Assembly (NCBI RefSeq): GCF_007997215.1
Contig: NZ_VORW01000002.1
Coordinates: 496,001 to 560,000 of the forward strand
Length of the DNA stretch: 64,000 nucleotides
DNA from: Algoriphagus aquimarinus
Lineage (GTDB): Bacteria > Bacteroidota > Bacteroidia > Cytophagales > Cyclobacteriaceae
Direction of reading: 5' to 3'
Below are positions 34,981-44,737 of this stretch, one piece after another. The translations under genes and the position numbers were made by a program. Position 1 is the first letter of the stretch; every line of letters starts with the position of its first letter. A model generated the notes under the pieces. The model searched no databases. It saw nothing but the letters and a program-made list of their open reading frames with translations, and had not been told where the DNA came from.

Positions 34981-35347
34981 TCGTTACCTCAGAAACTTTA
35001 CTTATAGCATTCAGTCGAAAAAGAACTCTTAGGGGTTCTTTTTCTATTTCTACTCCTTCACAAGCATTACTAGGTTCCAGGAAGTAGAAGAAAAAGGTTT
35101 GGCTTTTATCCACCAATTCTACACGGTCAGGACGACCAAAAGTCTTGATCAAAGCCTGATTATCTATTCCTAAAAAACTGTGCTTAAGGCGCTCAAGTTC
35201 TTCCAAATCTTGCATTCTCAATCCTTTGCAGCCATAATGATCAGCTTTCCAGTTTTCAATGTTCATATTTCCAGTGTCTCTTTTGGAGCTGCAGGAAAAT
35301 GCGAAGGAAAGAACTAAGGCAGAAAGAAGTAGAAAGCTTTTATTCAT
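34961..35347 (-). CDS. Small lipoprotein, unknown function
   Basis: 128 residues from the ATG at 35347-35345, 2 bases after the stop of the upstream desaturase-like gene. A signal peptide with lipobox SFAFSCSS marks an exported lipoprotein (Cys ~ residue 20). The mature part has a SmpA/BamE-like feel: LKHSFLGIDNQALIKTFGRPDRVEL followed by a beta-rich FFFYFLEP and two Cys that may form a disulfide. The sequence supports no specific role. Translational coupling to the desaturase gene is likely. Confidence 0.65.
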   Translation of the reverse strand: MNKSFLLLSALVLSFAFSCSSKRDTGNMNIENWKADHYGCKGLRMQDLEELERLKHSFLGIDNQALIKTFGRPDRVELVDKSQTFFFYFLEPSNACEGVEIEKEPLRVLFRLNAISKVSEVTITTQNP

Positions 35348-35349
35348 GA

Positions 35350-36582
35350 TCAAAGGGAAATGGAAGGGATTTGTGATTTAAGCTGCTGATTTTTCCACAG
35401 CCAAAAGAAAGAGCCTAAGCAATACATGCCTAAAACTCCCGCTAGAATCGGCAAAGGTAGGAGAGATTGAATTAAGAAAAAGACAACAGCCACAAAAGCC
35501 AGAATTCTTGCTATTTCTTGGGGTAGATACCAGTTTCTTTTTTCAAATACTCCCGAAAAACTAACCGTAGTCCATATGATTATTGCACTTACAAGTACTT
35601 TAGGAAGCCAGGTAAATGTCTCTACTTGGAAGAGAAAGAATCCGGTTAGCAAGAGTAGAAAGATGTATTGAGTGAATACATACCAATTCAGTGAAGTAGG
35701 GACTACGGAGTCGAATTTCTGATAATCAGCCTCTACTTCGTGTGGGGCTCGATAGCCACCGAGTGAATCAGGTAACCATCCAGGTTTGTAGAAAAGGTAT
35801 TTCATGCGATCTGACCAATTAGGGATCATCTTCAGTTCCTCTTTCATAGTAGAATAGTGCGCGAGATTGACCCAGATAGGATTCCAGCTTTTCACAGGAG
35901 TGGTTATCCCGTAGGTTGGTTTTTCTTCTTCAACTTGAAATGTGCCAAACCACTTATCGAAAATGATAAACGTCCCAGCATGATTTTTATCGATGTACTT
36001 GGGATTGCGGCCATGATGCACACGATGATGAGAAGGTGTATTCATGAATTTTTCCAAAATGCCCATTCTATCTATCGCCTCAGTATGAATCCAGAATTGA
36101 TATAGCAAATTGATTCCTGATGCTAAAACTAGCAAGACAGGATCAAAGCCAAGAAGAGCAAGCGGGAAATAGAAGAAAAAAGTCCAGAATGTTTGAGTGC
36201 TACTCTGACGAAGTGCCACGGACAGGTTGTACTCTTCGCTGGAGTGATGCACGACATGGCCTCCCCAGAATAGATTGATCTCATGGCTCATCCGATGTGC
36301 CCAATAGTAGCAAAAGTCATACAGGAAGAACAAGAGGAAAAATGTCCAGACGTTATTTGGGATATGAAAGAATGCGAAATGCTGATAGATCAACGTATAA
36401 ATACCGATGGAAAGAACTTTGATGAAAACTCCGGTGACTTGAGAGATCACTCCGCAATTGATATTTGTAATAGCATCATTTAGTCTATAACCAGGATGTT
36501 TTTGAAATCTGAGCGCAATCATTTCTATTGCCATCAGGATGAAATACATCGGGATCGCGATCACTACTGGGCTGAGGTTCAT
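35350..36582 (-). CDS. Sterol desaturase/fatty acid hydroxylase superfamily membrane enzyme
   Basis: About 410 residues from the ATG at 36582-36580. A Met 18 codons upstream is possible but adds a segment (SLSLTSSFAKTPK) that looks non-coding. The di-iron histidine boxes are intact: HRMSH (~box 1), HVVHHSSEEYN (box 2), and HRVHHGRN (box 3). Several membrane helices precede and follow. Family members hydroxylate or desaturate lipids and sterol-like substrates; alkylglycerol monooxygenase-like enzymes share this layout. Specific substrate unknown. The lipoprotein gene follows 2 bases after its stop. Confidence 0.82.
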   Translation of the reverse strand: MNLSPVVIAIPMYFILMAIEMIALRFQKHPGYRLNDAITNINCGVISQVTGVFIKVLSIGIYTLIYQHFAFFHIPNNVWTFFLLFFLYDFCYYWAHRMSHEINLFWGGHVVHHSSEEYNLSVALRQSSTQTFWTFFFYFPLALLGFDPVLLVLASGINLLYQFWIHTEAIDRMGILEKFMNTPSHHRVHHGRNPKYIDKNHAGTFIIFDKWFGTFQVEEEKPTYGITTPVKSWNPIWVNLAHYSTMKEELKMIPNWSDRMKYLFYKPGWLPDSLGGYRAPHEVEADYQKFDSVVPTSLNWYVFTQYIFLLLLTGFFLFQVETFTWLPKVLVSAIIIWTTVSFSGVFEKRNWYLPQEIARILAFVAVVFFLIQSLLPLPILAGVLGMYCLGSFFWLWKNQQLKSQIPSISL

Positions 36583-36697
36583 TATTTTGGGTGTTTTTGC
36601 GAAGCTACTTGTCAAAGATAAAGATAAAAGGATCATTGATAAGTCGGATTCAGTTTGTCCAAATCCTTTATATTAGCGCATTCAATTCCCCTCAATT

Positions 36698-37192
36698 ATG
36701 TATTACCGATTCGGAAAAGCCTTTTATTTCCTCAGTGTTGCCCTCTTCATTTTCTTTCTCCTGTATTTCTATTCAGCATTGCCGGAGAAAGTCAGTTACA
36801 ATTTCAATGAAAATGGATTATCGCCCGAAAAGCTGAGTAAGGGCTCGTTTTTCTATGGAATGATTGCCATTTTCATACTAATGAATGTGATTGTTCTCTT
36901 ACCTCCAAAATTACTGGAAACCAAAAATCACAAAGGATTGATCCGTGTTTTTCCGATGGGAGATAGGTTTCGGGATTATTATCTGGGATGGTTTTATTCT
37001 TTCGGAGGGATTCTGAATATGAGTTTAGGTATGTTGGTGTTTTACACCCATGCTATTAATAATCAGGATGTAATCGCTGCGAGTCAATTCAATTTCTTCT
37101 TTTATCTCATCCCAGGACTTTTCGTCTTATGGGTATTTGGATTGTTTGCCATCCTCGTAGGCAAATTCAATCAGGTAAAAAATAAATCTTGA
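36698..37192 (+). CDS. Four-helix membrane protein (DUF1648-like)
   Basis: 164 residues with about four hydrophobic segments (~10-28, 50-70, 105-125, 138-160). The stretch LPEKVSYNFNENGLSPEKLSKG after the first helix recalls DUF1648 of SdpI-type membrane proteins, which is weak evidence. It ends 23 bases before the parE start on the same strand and could be co-transcribed with it. Function unknown. Confidence 0.6.
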   Translation: MYYRFGKAFYFLSVALFIFFLLYFYSALPEKVSYNFNENGLSPEKLSKGSFFYGMIAIFILMNVIVLLPPKLLETKNHKGLIRVFPMGDRFRDYYLGWFYSFGGILNMSLGMLVFYTHAINNQDVIAASQFNFFFYLIPGLFVLWVFGLFAILVGKFNQVKNKS

Positions 37193-37215
37193 GCATAATA
37201 AGTATCAAATAGACT

Positions 37216-39117
37216 ATGGCTGAAGAAGTTAAATATACAGAAGACAGTATCAGATCCCTCGATTGGAGGGAGCATATCAGACTAAGGCCTGGTATGTATA
37301 TCGGTAAATTAGGTGATGGTAGTGCGCAGGATGATGGTATATATGTGCTTGTAAAAGAGGTGCTTGATAATTCCATCGATGAGCATATGATGGGGTATGG
37401 TCGTACTATCGAAGTCAAAATTTCTGAGCATAAAGTAGAAGTTCGTGATTATGGTCGTGGTATTCCGCTAGGAAAAGTAATCGACTGTGTATCCAAGATC
37501 AATACGGGTGGTAAATATGATTCTGGAGCATTTCAGAAATCTGTAGGACTAAACGGTGTGGGTACCAAAGCTGTAAATGCTTTGTCTGATTTTTTCAAAG
37601 TACAAGCATACAGAGATGGGGAGACGAAAGTTGCTGAATTCGAAAAAGGGATTCTTGTAAATGACGCGCCGATAGCCAAATCATCTGATCGAAATGGTAC
37701 CAAAATGGTGTTTACTCCCGATGCAGCTATTTTCAAAAACTACCATTTCATACCAGAGTATTTAGAAAACCAGATCTGGAACTATGCCTATCTGAATGCT
37801 GGTCTTACGATCAATTTCAACGGCAAGAAATTTTTCTCAGACAGAGGGCTTTTTGATCTTCTTTCCAACAAAATAGACGAGGAAACGCAGCGATACCCGA
37901 TTATTCACCTGAAAGGGAACGATATCGAAATGGCCCTTACACACTCCAATCAGTACGGAGAGGAGTATTACTCTTTTGTCAATGGTCAATACACTACTCA
38001 AGGAGGTACGCATTTGGCAGCTTTCAGAGAGGCAGTTGTCAAGACCATAAGGGACTTTTTCAAGAAAGATTACGATGCATCTGACATTCGTCAAAGTGTA
38101 GTAGCAGCTATATCCATTCGTGTTCAGGAACCGGTTTTCGAATCACAAACCAAAACCAAACTCGGATCACAGTCTATTGGTCCTGATGGGCCGACTGTCC
38201 GTACGTTTATCAATGACTTTTTAAAGACCGATCTGGATAATTATTTACATAAGAATCCGGCAGTTGCAGATGCGCTTTTGAAGAGAATCCTTCAATCAGA
38301 GCGCGAGCGAAAAGAGATTTCGGGCATTAAGAAACTGGCCAACGACCGAGCGAAAAAGGCAAATCTTCATAATAAAAAGCTGAGAGATTGTCGTGTTCAT
38401 TATGATGATCCAAAGGCAAATGAAGAGGTGAAGAATAACACCATGCTGTTTTTGACGGAAGGGGATTCAGCTTCAGGTTCTATTACCAAATCGCGTGATG
38501 TGCAGACTCAGGCAGTATTTTCTCTTAGAGGAAAACCTTTGAACTGCTTTGGGATGACCAAAAAAGTAGTGTATGAAAATGAAGAATTTAATCTACTTCA
38601 GCATGCTCTGAATATAGAAGATGGAATTGAGAGTCTTCGGTATAGAAAAATTGTGATTGCAACAGATGCCGATGTAGATGGTATGCATATTCGCTTGCTC
38701 ATCATGACCTACTTCTTGCAGTTTTTTCCTGATTTGGTGAAGAATGGACACTTGTTCATTCTTGATACACCTCTATTCCGGGTACGAAATAAGAAAGAAA
38801 CTATCTATTGCTATTCAGACGAAGAGCGTCAACGCGCCATTCACAAACTAGGAAACAAGCCTGAAATCACTCGATTTAAAGGACTTGGAGAGATTTCCCC
38901 AGAGGAATTTGGAGGATTTATAGGAGAAGATATCCGTCTAGAGCCAATCATTCTGAACAAGGAAACTAAGATCGTTGACTTGCTTACTTTCTATATGGGT
39001 AAGAATACGCCAACACGTCAGAATTTTATTATTAAAAATCTCAAGATTGAGAAGGATCTGGCTCTTGAAGACCCTAAAAAAGAAGAAGAAATTGACGAAG
39101 AGACTGAAGCGGCTTAA
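37216..39117 (+). CDS. parE: DNA topoisomerase IV subunit B
   Basis: 633 residues. GHKL ATPase domain at the N terminus with [22 protein letters not shown] (ATP-lid Gly loop) and [15 protein letters not shown] transducer domain follows, then TOPRIM with [14 protein letters not shown] and the metal-binding [10 protein letters not shown], and the C-terminal RFKGLGEIS segment. The length and order fit ParE of Bacteroidota. It forms the topo IV ATPase/TOPRIM half with the parC product at 40158-42779. The acidic C-terminal tail ([11 protein letters not shown]) is unusual but common in this lineage. Confidence 0.93.
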   Translation: MAEEVKYTEDSIRSLDWREHIRLRPGMYIGKLGDGSAQDDGIYVLVKEVLDNSIDEHMMGYGRTIEVKISEHKVEVRDYGRGIPLGKVIDCVSKINTGGKYDSGAFQKSVGLNGVGTKAVNALSDFFKVQAYRDGETKVAEFEKGILVNDAPIAKSSDRNGTKMVFTPDAAIFKNYHFIPEYLENQIWNYAYLNAGLTINFNGKKFFSDRGLFDLLSNKIDEETQRYPIIHLKGNDIEMALTHSNQYGEEYYSFVNGQYTTQGGTHLAAFREAVVKTIRDFFKKDYDASDIRQSVVAAISIRVQEPVFESQTKTKLGSQSIGPDGPTVRTFINDFLKTDLDNYLHKNPAVADALLKRILQSERERKEISGIKKLANDRAKKANLHNKKLRDCRVHYDDPKANEEVKNNTMLFLTEGDSASGSITKSRDVQTQAVFSLRGKPLNCFGMTKKVVYENEEFNLLQHALNIEDGIESLRYRKIVIATDADVDGMHIRLLIMTYFLQFFPDLVKNGHLFILDTPLFRVRNKKETIYCYSDEERQRAIHKLGNKPEITRFKGLGEISPEEFGGFIGEDIRLEPIILNKETKIVDLLTFYMGKNTPTRQNFIIKNLKIEKDLALEDPKKEEEIDEETEAA

Positions 39118-39170
39118 TTTGTATTAAATATGCAATAATTGACAAAATTGTATAAAAAGTGCAAAAAATA

Positions 39171-39203
39171 TTGAAATTGCTTTATATTCACAATGTATGT
39201 TTG
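39171..39203 (+). promoter_or_regulatory. Candidate Bacteroidota promoter for the satD-like gene
   Basis: TATGTTTG at 39196-39203 matches TAnnTTTG. TTG occurs at 39171 and 39177, 16-22 bases upstream, near the usual -33 spacing. The start codon is at 39219. This would give the SatD-like gene its own promoter inside the topo IV run. Confidence 0.45.
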
Positions 39204-39218
39204 TGTAAATAATGCTAT

Positions 39219-39848
39219 ATGAAAGAGTGGATTGTAATGGGGGATGTGGTCAAAAGCAGTGATGCAGATCAAGTAACCTTACAGAGGAATTTCGCTGAGC
39301 TAATTAAAATGGTTAACGAAGCATTTAAAGAGGTATTAGCTTCTCCATTGACAATTACATTGGGTGACGAGTTTCAGGGGATTGTGAAATCTCCAGAGGA
39401 TGTTGCCTTTGTTCTTGTCGCTTTGGAGGAATATAGATGGAAACTAGAGATTCCTATTTTGATAAGATACAGTGTGACACTGGGACAAATTGATACAGAT
39501 ATCAATCCAGTCATCGCCTATGGGATGCTGGGATCAGGTTTAATGGAAACTAGAGAGGCATTATTAGAGATGAAAAAGGAGGATGATAGGTTGGTTCTGA
39601 ATGGGGATTTCCCAAGAAAGCGCCAGATGTCCTTGTCACTCAATTTGCTCTTGGAGCTACAAGAGCAATGGAAATGGAAAGATCGCGACATTATCAAGGG
39701 ATATTTTAAGTTTAAAGACTACAAGAAAGTGGCTAAAGACTTAGACAAAGATGTATCGCTAATGTGGAGAAGGTTTAGATCCTTAGATTTCGCTTCCTAT
39801 CAAAAAAGGAAGAAGCTTGTCAATCTGATATATGGAGACAGAAATTAG
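39219..39848 (+). CDS. SatD-family protein
   Basis: 209 residues. The first half (MKEWIVMGDVVKSSDAD, then ITLGDEFQGIVKSPEDV) matches the SatD family (PF16264), which is named after a streptococcal acid-tolerance gene of unknown biochemistry. The C-terminal half has a helix-turn-helix look (KGYFKFKDYKKVAKDLDKDVSLMWRRF). It overlaps the next gene by 17 bases, and that gene overlaps parC by 4, so all are translationally coupled. The role in topo IV function is unknown. Confidence 0.75.
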   Translation: MKEWIVMGDVVKSSDADQVTLQRNFAELIKMVNEAFKEVLASPLTITLGDEFQGIVKSPEDVAFVLVALEEYRWKLEIPILIRYSVTLGQIDTDINPVIAYGMLGSGLMETREALLEMKKEDDRLVLNGDFPRKRQMSLSLNLLLELQEQWKWKDRDIIKGYFKFKDYKKVAKDLDKDVSLMWRRFRSLDFASYQKRKKLVNLIYGDRN

Positions 39849-40161
39849 GTTTATCGGTTTTTATCTGGTTTCAGAAGTTCTGGCTTATTTTATTTTTAAG
39901 CTAGTTCGGATTAAGTATCTGAAAAATCATGATTCCAAACGTCCTATGTGGAATGGAATCATAGAGCGAATCTTTGTCTATCTCTGCTTGATCACTGGCG
40001 TTTACCATGGATTGACATTATTTGGCGCTTTGAAAATCGGTACGAGAATTAAAGCAGATGAAAACAAAATTTCAAATGATTATTTCCTAATTGGAAATTT
40101 GATTTCTGTTGGACTGGTTTTATTGACCTTCCAACTTTATACATACTGGAATACACTATGA
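39832..40161 (+). CDS. Small membrane protein between satD-like gene and parC
   Basis: 109 residues with three hydrophobic stretches (~5-24, 45-66, 84-105). Its ATG lies within the end of the SatD-like gene and its TGA overlaps the parC ATG (ATGA, 40158-40161), a classical coupling junction. It resembles small membrane partners seen beside SatD genes, but I do not recognise a named family. Confidence 0.65.
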   Translation: METEIRFIGFYLVSEVLAYFIFKLVRIKYLKNHDSKRPMWNGIIERIFVYLCLITGVYHGLTLFGALKIGTRIKADENKISNDYFLIGNLISVGLVLLTFQLYTYWNTL

Positions 40162-42779
40162 GTGACGAAAACAACTTACCTAAGAACGGAGATGAATCCC
40201 TGCACACATCTGTCCCGGTGACAGGCATGTACAAGGAGTGGTTTCTGGATTATGCTTCTTATGTAATCCTAGAGCGAGCTGTTCCTGCTATCGAGGATGG
40301 ATTGAAACCAGTGCAGCGGAGAATCATGCACGCGATGAAGGAGATGGATGATGGTCGATTTAATAAGGTCGCTAACATCATCGGTCAATCCATGCAGTTT
40401 CACCCACACGGAGATGCTTCTATTGGTGACGCTATAGTAAATATTGGTCAAAAGGAGCTGCTTATAGAAACTCAAGGAAACTGGGGCGATGTCCGTACGG
40501 GGGACCGTGCAGCTGCTGCTAGATATATAGAGGCTCGGCTTTCCAAATTTGCGCTGGAAGTAGTGTTTAATGCTCAGACTACCGAATGGCAACTTTCATA
40601 TGATGGTAGAAAAAGAGAGCCAGTAACGCTTCCCGTTAAATTCCCGCTATTGCTTGCTCAAGGGGTAGAAGGTATTGCAGTAGGTCTTTCTACCAAAATC
40701 CTTCCACACAATTTTATTGAGTTGATTCTTGCTTCCATTGAGATTCTCAAGGGAAATAGATCCAATGTTCTTCCTGATTTTATCACAGGAGGATTTGCAG
40801 ACTTTTCTGAGTACAATGAGGGCCTTAGAGGTGGCAAAGTAAAAGTTCGGGCAAGAATTGAAGAAGAAGATAGTAAAACCCTTTTAATTAAGGATATACC
40901 TTTTGGAGTGACTACGGATACGTTGATTGATTCTATCCTGAAAGCTAATGATAAAGGGAAGATTAAGATCAAGAAAGTAGTCGATAACACAGCCAAAGAT
41001 GTGGAGATCGCTATTCAGCTAGCACCTGGAGTTTCTCCGGATGTTACGATTGATGCGCTATATGCTTTCACTGATTGTGAGGTTTCCATCTCACCAAATG
41101 CTTGTGTGATTATCAAGGATACCCCAGTTTTCCTTACGGTAAATGATATTCTTGATTATAACACCAAGCAGACCAGGGCTCTCCTTAAGCGTGAGTTAGA
41201 AATCCGCAAAGGGGAGTTGATGGAGAAGTTGCTTTTTTCTTCTCTTGAAAAAATATTCATCGAGAATAGAATTTACCGAGACATCGAGGAGTGTACTACT
41301 TGGGACGATGTTTTGAAGGCTATTGATCTAGGATTGGATCCTTATAAACCTGACTTTTACAGGGAAATCACGACAGACGATTTGGTTCGTTTGACTGAAA
41401 TTAAGATCAAGCGAATTTCGAAATTTGATACGTTCAAGGCTGATGAGCTGATGAAACGCCTTCAAGATGAGCTGAAGGAAGTGAATCATCACTTGAGGCA
41501 CTTGACGGATTATGCGATAGCATACTATGAAAACCTACTTACAAAATACGGTAAGGGTCGCGAGCGTAAGACTGAAATCAGGACTTTTGACGCAATACAA
41601 GCTAATACTGTAGCTGCAAGTAATGCGAAGCTTTATGTGAATCGAGCAGACGGATTTGTGGGTTACGCACTCAAAAAGGATGAGTTTGTTTGTGATTGTT
41701 CTGACCTCGACGATATCATTGTAATTCGTAAGGATGGCGTATGCATGGTTTCCAAGATCCAGGAGAAGAATTTCATGGGTAAGGATATTTTGCATGTGGC
41801 AGTTTTCCGAAAGGGTGATGAGCGGATGGTCTACAATTACATTTATTTAGATGGTACAAGTGGCCGTGCCATGGTGAAACGCTTCCAGGTTTTGGCTGTG
41901 ACTAGGGATAAAGAATACCTACTTACCAAGGGAAGCAAGGGAAGCAAGCACCTTTATCTGACTGCAAATCCTAATGGTGAAGCAGAGATTATCACAGTTT
42001 ACCTGACTCAGGGGGCAAAGGCTCGTGTGAAAGTTTTTGATTTTGATTTTTCTACAATTGAAATTAAAGGACGAGGAGCAGGAGGGAATATTCTTACTAG
42101 ATACCCGATTCGAAAAATTCAATTGAAGATGGAAGGTGTTTCCACTTTGGGAGGAATTGATATTTATTATGATCCGATTGTTGGCCGATTGAATACAGAT
42201 GAGCGTGGAAAATTGATTGGTAATTTCCTTGGTGATGATAGGATTTTGGTTTGTTACAAAAGTGGTGATTATGAGCTGACTACTTTTGAATTAACCAATC
42301 GATATGATGTCGCCAATGTTATTTTAATAGAGAAATTTAATCCTGATAAAGTACTGTCAGCCATATACTTTGATGGCGCTAGCAAAACCTATTATATAAA
42401 ACGTTTCCAGGTAGAGACTACAACATTAAATAAGAATTTCAATTTTATTTCGGATCACAAACAATCGTATTTGAAGCTTGTTTCCACTGAGAAACAACCG
42501 CAAGCTAGAGTCACTTTGATCAAAGGAAAAGAGGAAGAAGTGATGGAATATGATTTGGATATGCTCATCGATATCAAGGGTTGGAAGGCACTGGGTAATA
42601 AGCTAAGCACTTATGAAGTGAAAGATTTGAGCTTGATTGAATCCAAAAAAGCTGAGGTGAAAAAAGAAGCTGAGCAGACTGATGAAAACGAATCTGAATC
42701 AGAAGATGATATTGAAATCGGTTCGACCATAGATTTATCAGTGAAAAAAGACGATGAAGAACAATTGGGGCTATTTTAA
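40158..42779 (+). CDS. parC: DNA topoisomerase IV subunit A
   Basis: 873 residues. The winged-helix breakage-reunion domain shows PVQRRIMHAM, the active-site context FHPHGDASIGDAIV (82-95) and catalytic Tyr123 in AARYIEARL. The remainder has the ParC tower and a C-terminal beta-pinwheel (repeats such as VLAVTRDKEYLLTKGSKGSKH) ending in a long acidic tail. The residue at the quinolone-resistance position (Ser80 in E. coli ParC, Ser83 in GyrA) is Ala87 (codon 40416-40418). It is coupled to the small membrane gene by a 4-base overlap and followed 17 bases later by trmH. Confidence 0.93.
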   Translation: MSDENNLPKNGDESLHTSVPVTGMYKEWFLDYASYVILERAVPAIEDGLKPVQRRIMHAMKEMDDGRFNKVANIIGQSMQFHPHGDASIGDAIVNIGQKELLIETQGNWGDVRTGDRAAAARYIEARLSKFALEVVFNAQTTEWQLSYDGRKREPVTLPVKFPLLLAQGVEGIAVGLSTKILPHNFIELILASIEILKGNRSNVLPDFITGGFADFSEYNEGLRGGKVKVRARIEEEDSKTLLIKDIPFGVTTDTLIDSILKANDKGKIKIKKVVDNTAKDVEIAIQLAPGVSPDVTIDALYAFTDCEVSISPNACVIIKDTPVFLTVNDILDYNTKQTRALLKRELEIRKGELMEKLLFSSLEKIFIENRIYRDIEECTTWDDVLKAIDLGLDPYKPDFYREITTDDLVRLTEIKIKRISKFDTFKADELMKRLQDELKEVNHHLRHLTDYAIAYYENLLTKYGKGRERKTEIRTFDAIQANTVAASNAKLYVNRADGFVGYALKKDEFVCDCSDLDDIIVIRKDGVCMVSKIQEKNFMGKDILHVAVFRKGDERMVYNYIYLDGTSGRAMVKRFQVLAVTRDKEYLLTKGSKGSKHLYLTANPNGEAEIITVYLTQGAKARVKVFDFDFSTIEIKGRGAGGNILTRYPIRKIQLKMEGVSTLGGIDIYYDPIVGRLNTDERGKLIGNFLGDDRILVCYKSGDYELTTFELTNRYDVANVILIEKFNPDKVLSAIYFDGASKTYYIKRFQVETTTLNKNFNFISDHKQSYLKLVSTEKQPQARVTLIKGKEEEVMEYDLDMLIDIKGWKALGNKLSTYEVKDLSLIESKKAEVKKEAEQTDENESESEDDIEIGSTIDLSVKKDDEEQLGLF

Positions 42780-42796
42780 CTAGCCTCATTTTTTAA

Positions 42797-43501
42797 ATGG
42801 AGAAAAAAAGTCAATTAGAACCTATAGACCAAGGCTGGCTGGATTATTTAAGCCAATACATCACTGACCATAAGAAGTCGGTGATGGAGAAAGTCCTTAC
42901 TCAAAGAACCCGCTTCCTTACGGTCGTTTTAGAGGATATTTTCAAACCACACAATGCCAGCGCAGTTTTACGAACCTGTGATTGTTTTGGTATACAGGAT
43001 GTGCATGTCATAGAAAAAGTGAATATGTATAAGATCAATCCTTTTGTCACGCGTGGAGCATCTCAGTGGATTGATCTGCATAAATATCACAACAAAGAAG
43101 GTTCTGCAGTTCAGGATTGTTTTTCTGCATTGAAACAAAAGGGATACAAAATTTATGGAACTAGTCCATTGCCTGGTTCAATTTCCATTCATGATTTGGA
43201 ACCGGATGAAAAGATCGCGTTAGTATTTGGAAATGAGCATGAGGGTATAAGTGCAGAAGTTCAAGAAAATGTGGATGGGTTAGTTCATATACCTATGTTG
43301 GGTTTCACAGAGAGTTTTAATATTTCCGTGGCTGCATCCATTGCTCTTTACGAGCTTGTTAAAAAAGTAGAGAATTACGATCATCCGGATTTCTATCTGA
43401 CGGAATATGAGAAGCAAATCCTTCGAATGAAATGGTATAGATCTGTGGTAACCAGACCTGAATTGCATGAAAAAGCCTATTTGAAGACTAGGAACGTTTA
43501 A
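42797..43501 (+). CDS. trmH: tRNA (guanosine(18)-2'-O)-methyltransferase
   Basis: 234 residues of the SpoU/TrmH family. Motifs: HNASAVLRTCDCFG (motif 1, with Asn and Arg that bind SAM and tRNA), LVFGNEHEGIS (motif 2) and PMLGFTESFNISVAASIALYEL (motif 3, knot). The acid catalytic residues sit in these. It 2'-O-methylates G18 of tRNA. It starts 17 bases after parC, in the same transcript. Its last 4 bases overlap the convergent outer-membrane-like gene. Confidence 0.88.
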   Translation: MEKKSQLEPIDQGWLDYLSQYITDHKKSVMEKVLTQRTRFLTVVLEDIFKPHNASAVLRTCDCFGIQDVHVIEKVNMYKINPFVTRGASQWIDLHKYHNKEGSAVQDCFSALKQKGYKIYGTSPLPGSISIHDLEPDEKIALVFGNEHEGISAEVQENVDGLVHIPMLGFTESFNISVAASIALYELVKKVENYDHPDFYLTEYEKQILRMKWYRSVVTRPELHEKAYLKTRNV

Positions 43502-44103
43502 TTCTTCTTCTGGAAAATAGAGTTGATTTGCTCACTTAAAGGCACTTTTCTCGATTTGTTCTTGGCTTTTTTTCGTTGTCTTTGCTTTTTCTTTTGCTCC
43601 TTACTTTTCACCAATACCATTCGCGCCGATATTCCCATTTGTCCTCTATAAAAATCCTCGCGTCCGACTAGGTTTATATTCGGTTTGTAGTCCAAGGAAA
43701 TGACGGTATTCAAGACCGTGAGTTCCAGTCCACCGATTAGATCTACTCCTGCAGTTGAATTACCGTAAGTATGTAAGATTTGCTTGCTTTCTTCGTCTTT
43801 CACAAAGCTTTCTTCTACACCAAAGGATGCACCAGCGCCATAGTAATAATTAAATCGCTTGGAGATAATGGGGTGATGTTTTTCCACCAAGGCTGTAAAA
43901 GTTGTATTCAGCTTAAAATCTGACTGAAGAATAGCCTCGATTGAAACCTGCTTGGTAATTCGTTGCTGAGCAGTTAGTCCTACAGTTCTATACTGGTTAT
44001 TGTTTCCAAATCGAAGTCCCACCGCAGTGCCATAGCGTTGGGCATGAGTCAAAGAAATTGAAGAGAAGATGAGAAGGGTAAGTAGAGTTAGACGTGCTTG
44101 CAT
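43498..44103 (-). CDS. Small outer-membrane-like protein with basic C terminus
   Basis: 201 residues with a signal peptide (cleavage after THAQ, ~22). The mature part alternates hydrophobic and polar residues, with YGTAVGLRFGNNNQYRTVGLTAQQRI and a later GGLELTVLNTVISLDYKPNINL, consistent with an eight-stranded barrel. The tail from ~165 on is strongly basic (KEQKKKQRQRKKAKNKSRK). No family name could be attached. Its stop overlaps trmH by 4 bases. Confidence 0.65.
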   Translation of the reverse strand: MQARLTLLTLLIFSSISLTHAQRYGTAVGLRFGNNNQYRTVGLTAQQRITKQVSIEAILQSDFKLNTTFTALVEKHHPIISKRFNYYYGAGASFGVEESFVKDEESKQILHTYGNSTAGVDLIGGLELTVLNTVISLDYKPNINLVGREDFYRGQMGISARMVLVKSKEQKKKQRQRKKAKNKSRKVPLSEQINSIFQKKN

Positions 44104-44167
44104 AGACTATTATCAAAGGAAATGACCCTTATTCAATAACTATTCCAACCTTTGAAAATTAAAAAAT

Positions 44168-44216
44168 GAGCAAAAAAAAATGCCCTCTAAAAGCGAATAG
44201 CTTTAGAGGGCATTTA
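44168..44216 (-). terminator. Intrinsic terminator of the cyclophilin gene
   Basis: The arms around 44178-44194 and 44201-44216 pair over about 15 bp with one bulged A, followed on the minus strand by a nine-T run (complement of 44172-44180). 21 bases past the stop at 44237. Confidence 0.85.
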
Positions 44217-44236
44217 TTAATTGGTCCTAAAATCTA

Positions 44237-44674
44237 TTAAGATTCTGAAACTATAATTTTTTCTATTTTGTCGCCTGCTTTGATCTCATCGATAATATCC
44301 AATCCTTCTACTACTTTGCCGAAACACGTGTGATTTCTGTCTAGGTGAGCAGTATTGTCTCTACTATGACAAATAAAGAATTGAGATCCTCCAGTATTTC
44401 TACCCGCGTGAGCCATAGAGAGCACACCTCGTTCGTGATGTTGGTTTTCGCCATCTAGTTCACATTTGATGTGGTAACCAGGGCCTCCAGTACCGTTTCC
44501 CTTAGGACAACCACCTTGTATCACAAAATTTGGAATAACTCTATGAAAGGTCAGTCCATCATAAAAACCCTTGTTGGCAAGGTCAATGAAATTCTGGACT
44601 GCGAGAGGTGCATCCTTCTCGTAAAACTCCACTTTCATCGTGCCTTTTTCAGTAATCAATTCTGCTGTCTTCAT
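44237..44674 (-). CDS. Cyclophilin-type peptidyl-prolyl cis-trans isomerase
   Basis: 145 residues: a single cyclophilin domain with the catalytic and ligand-binding elements [13 protein letters not shown] (Arg, Phe, Gln), [19 protein letters not shown] and [15 protein letters not shown]. No signal peptide, so cytoplasmic. Length and motifs match bacterial PpiB-like enzymes. It has its own terminator and a promoter-like box upstream. Confidence 0.93.
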   Translation of the reverse strand: MKTAELITEKGTMKVEFYEKDAPLAVQNFIDLANKGFYDGLTFHRVIPNFVIQGGCPKGNGTGGPGYHIKCELDGENQHHERGVLSMAHAGRNTGGSQFFICHSRDNTAHLDRNHTCFGKVVEGLDIIDEIKAGDKIEKIIVSES

Positions 44675-44729
44675 CTTTTCAGGTATTTGTTATGTTCTGA
44701 TCTGTCATTTTTTTGAATTCTAAGCTTTG

Positions 44730-44737
44730 CAAAAATA
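44730..44737 (-). promoter_or_regulatory. Candidate -7 box for the cyclophilin gene
   Basis: The minus-strand word TATTTTTG fits TAnnTTTG, about 56 bases before the start codon. No clear -33 TTG was seen. Confidence 0.35.
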
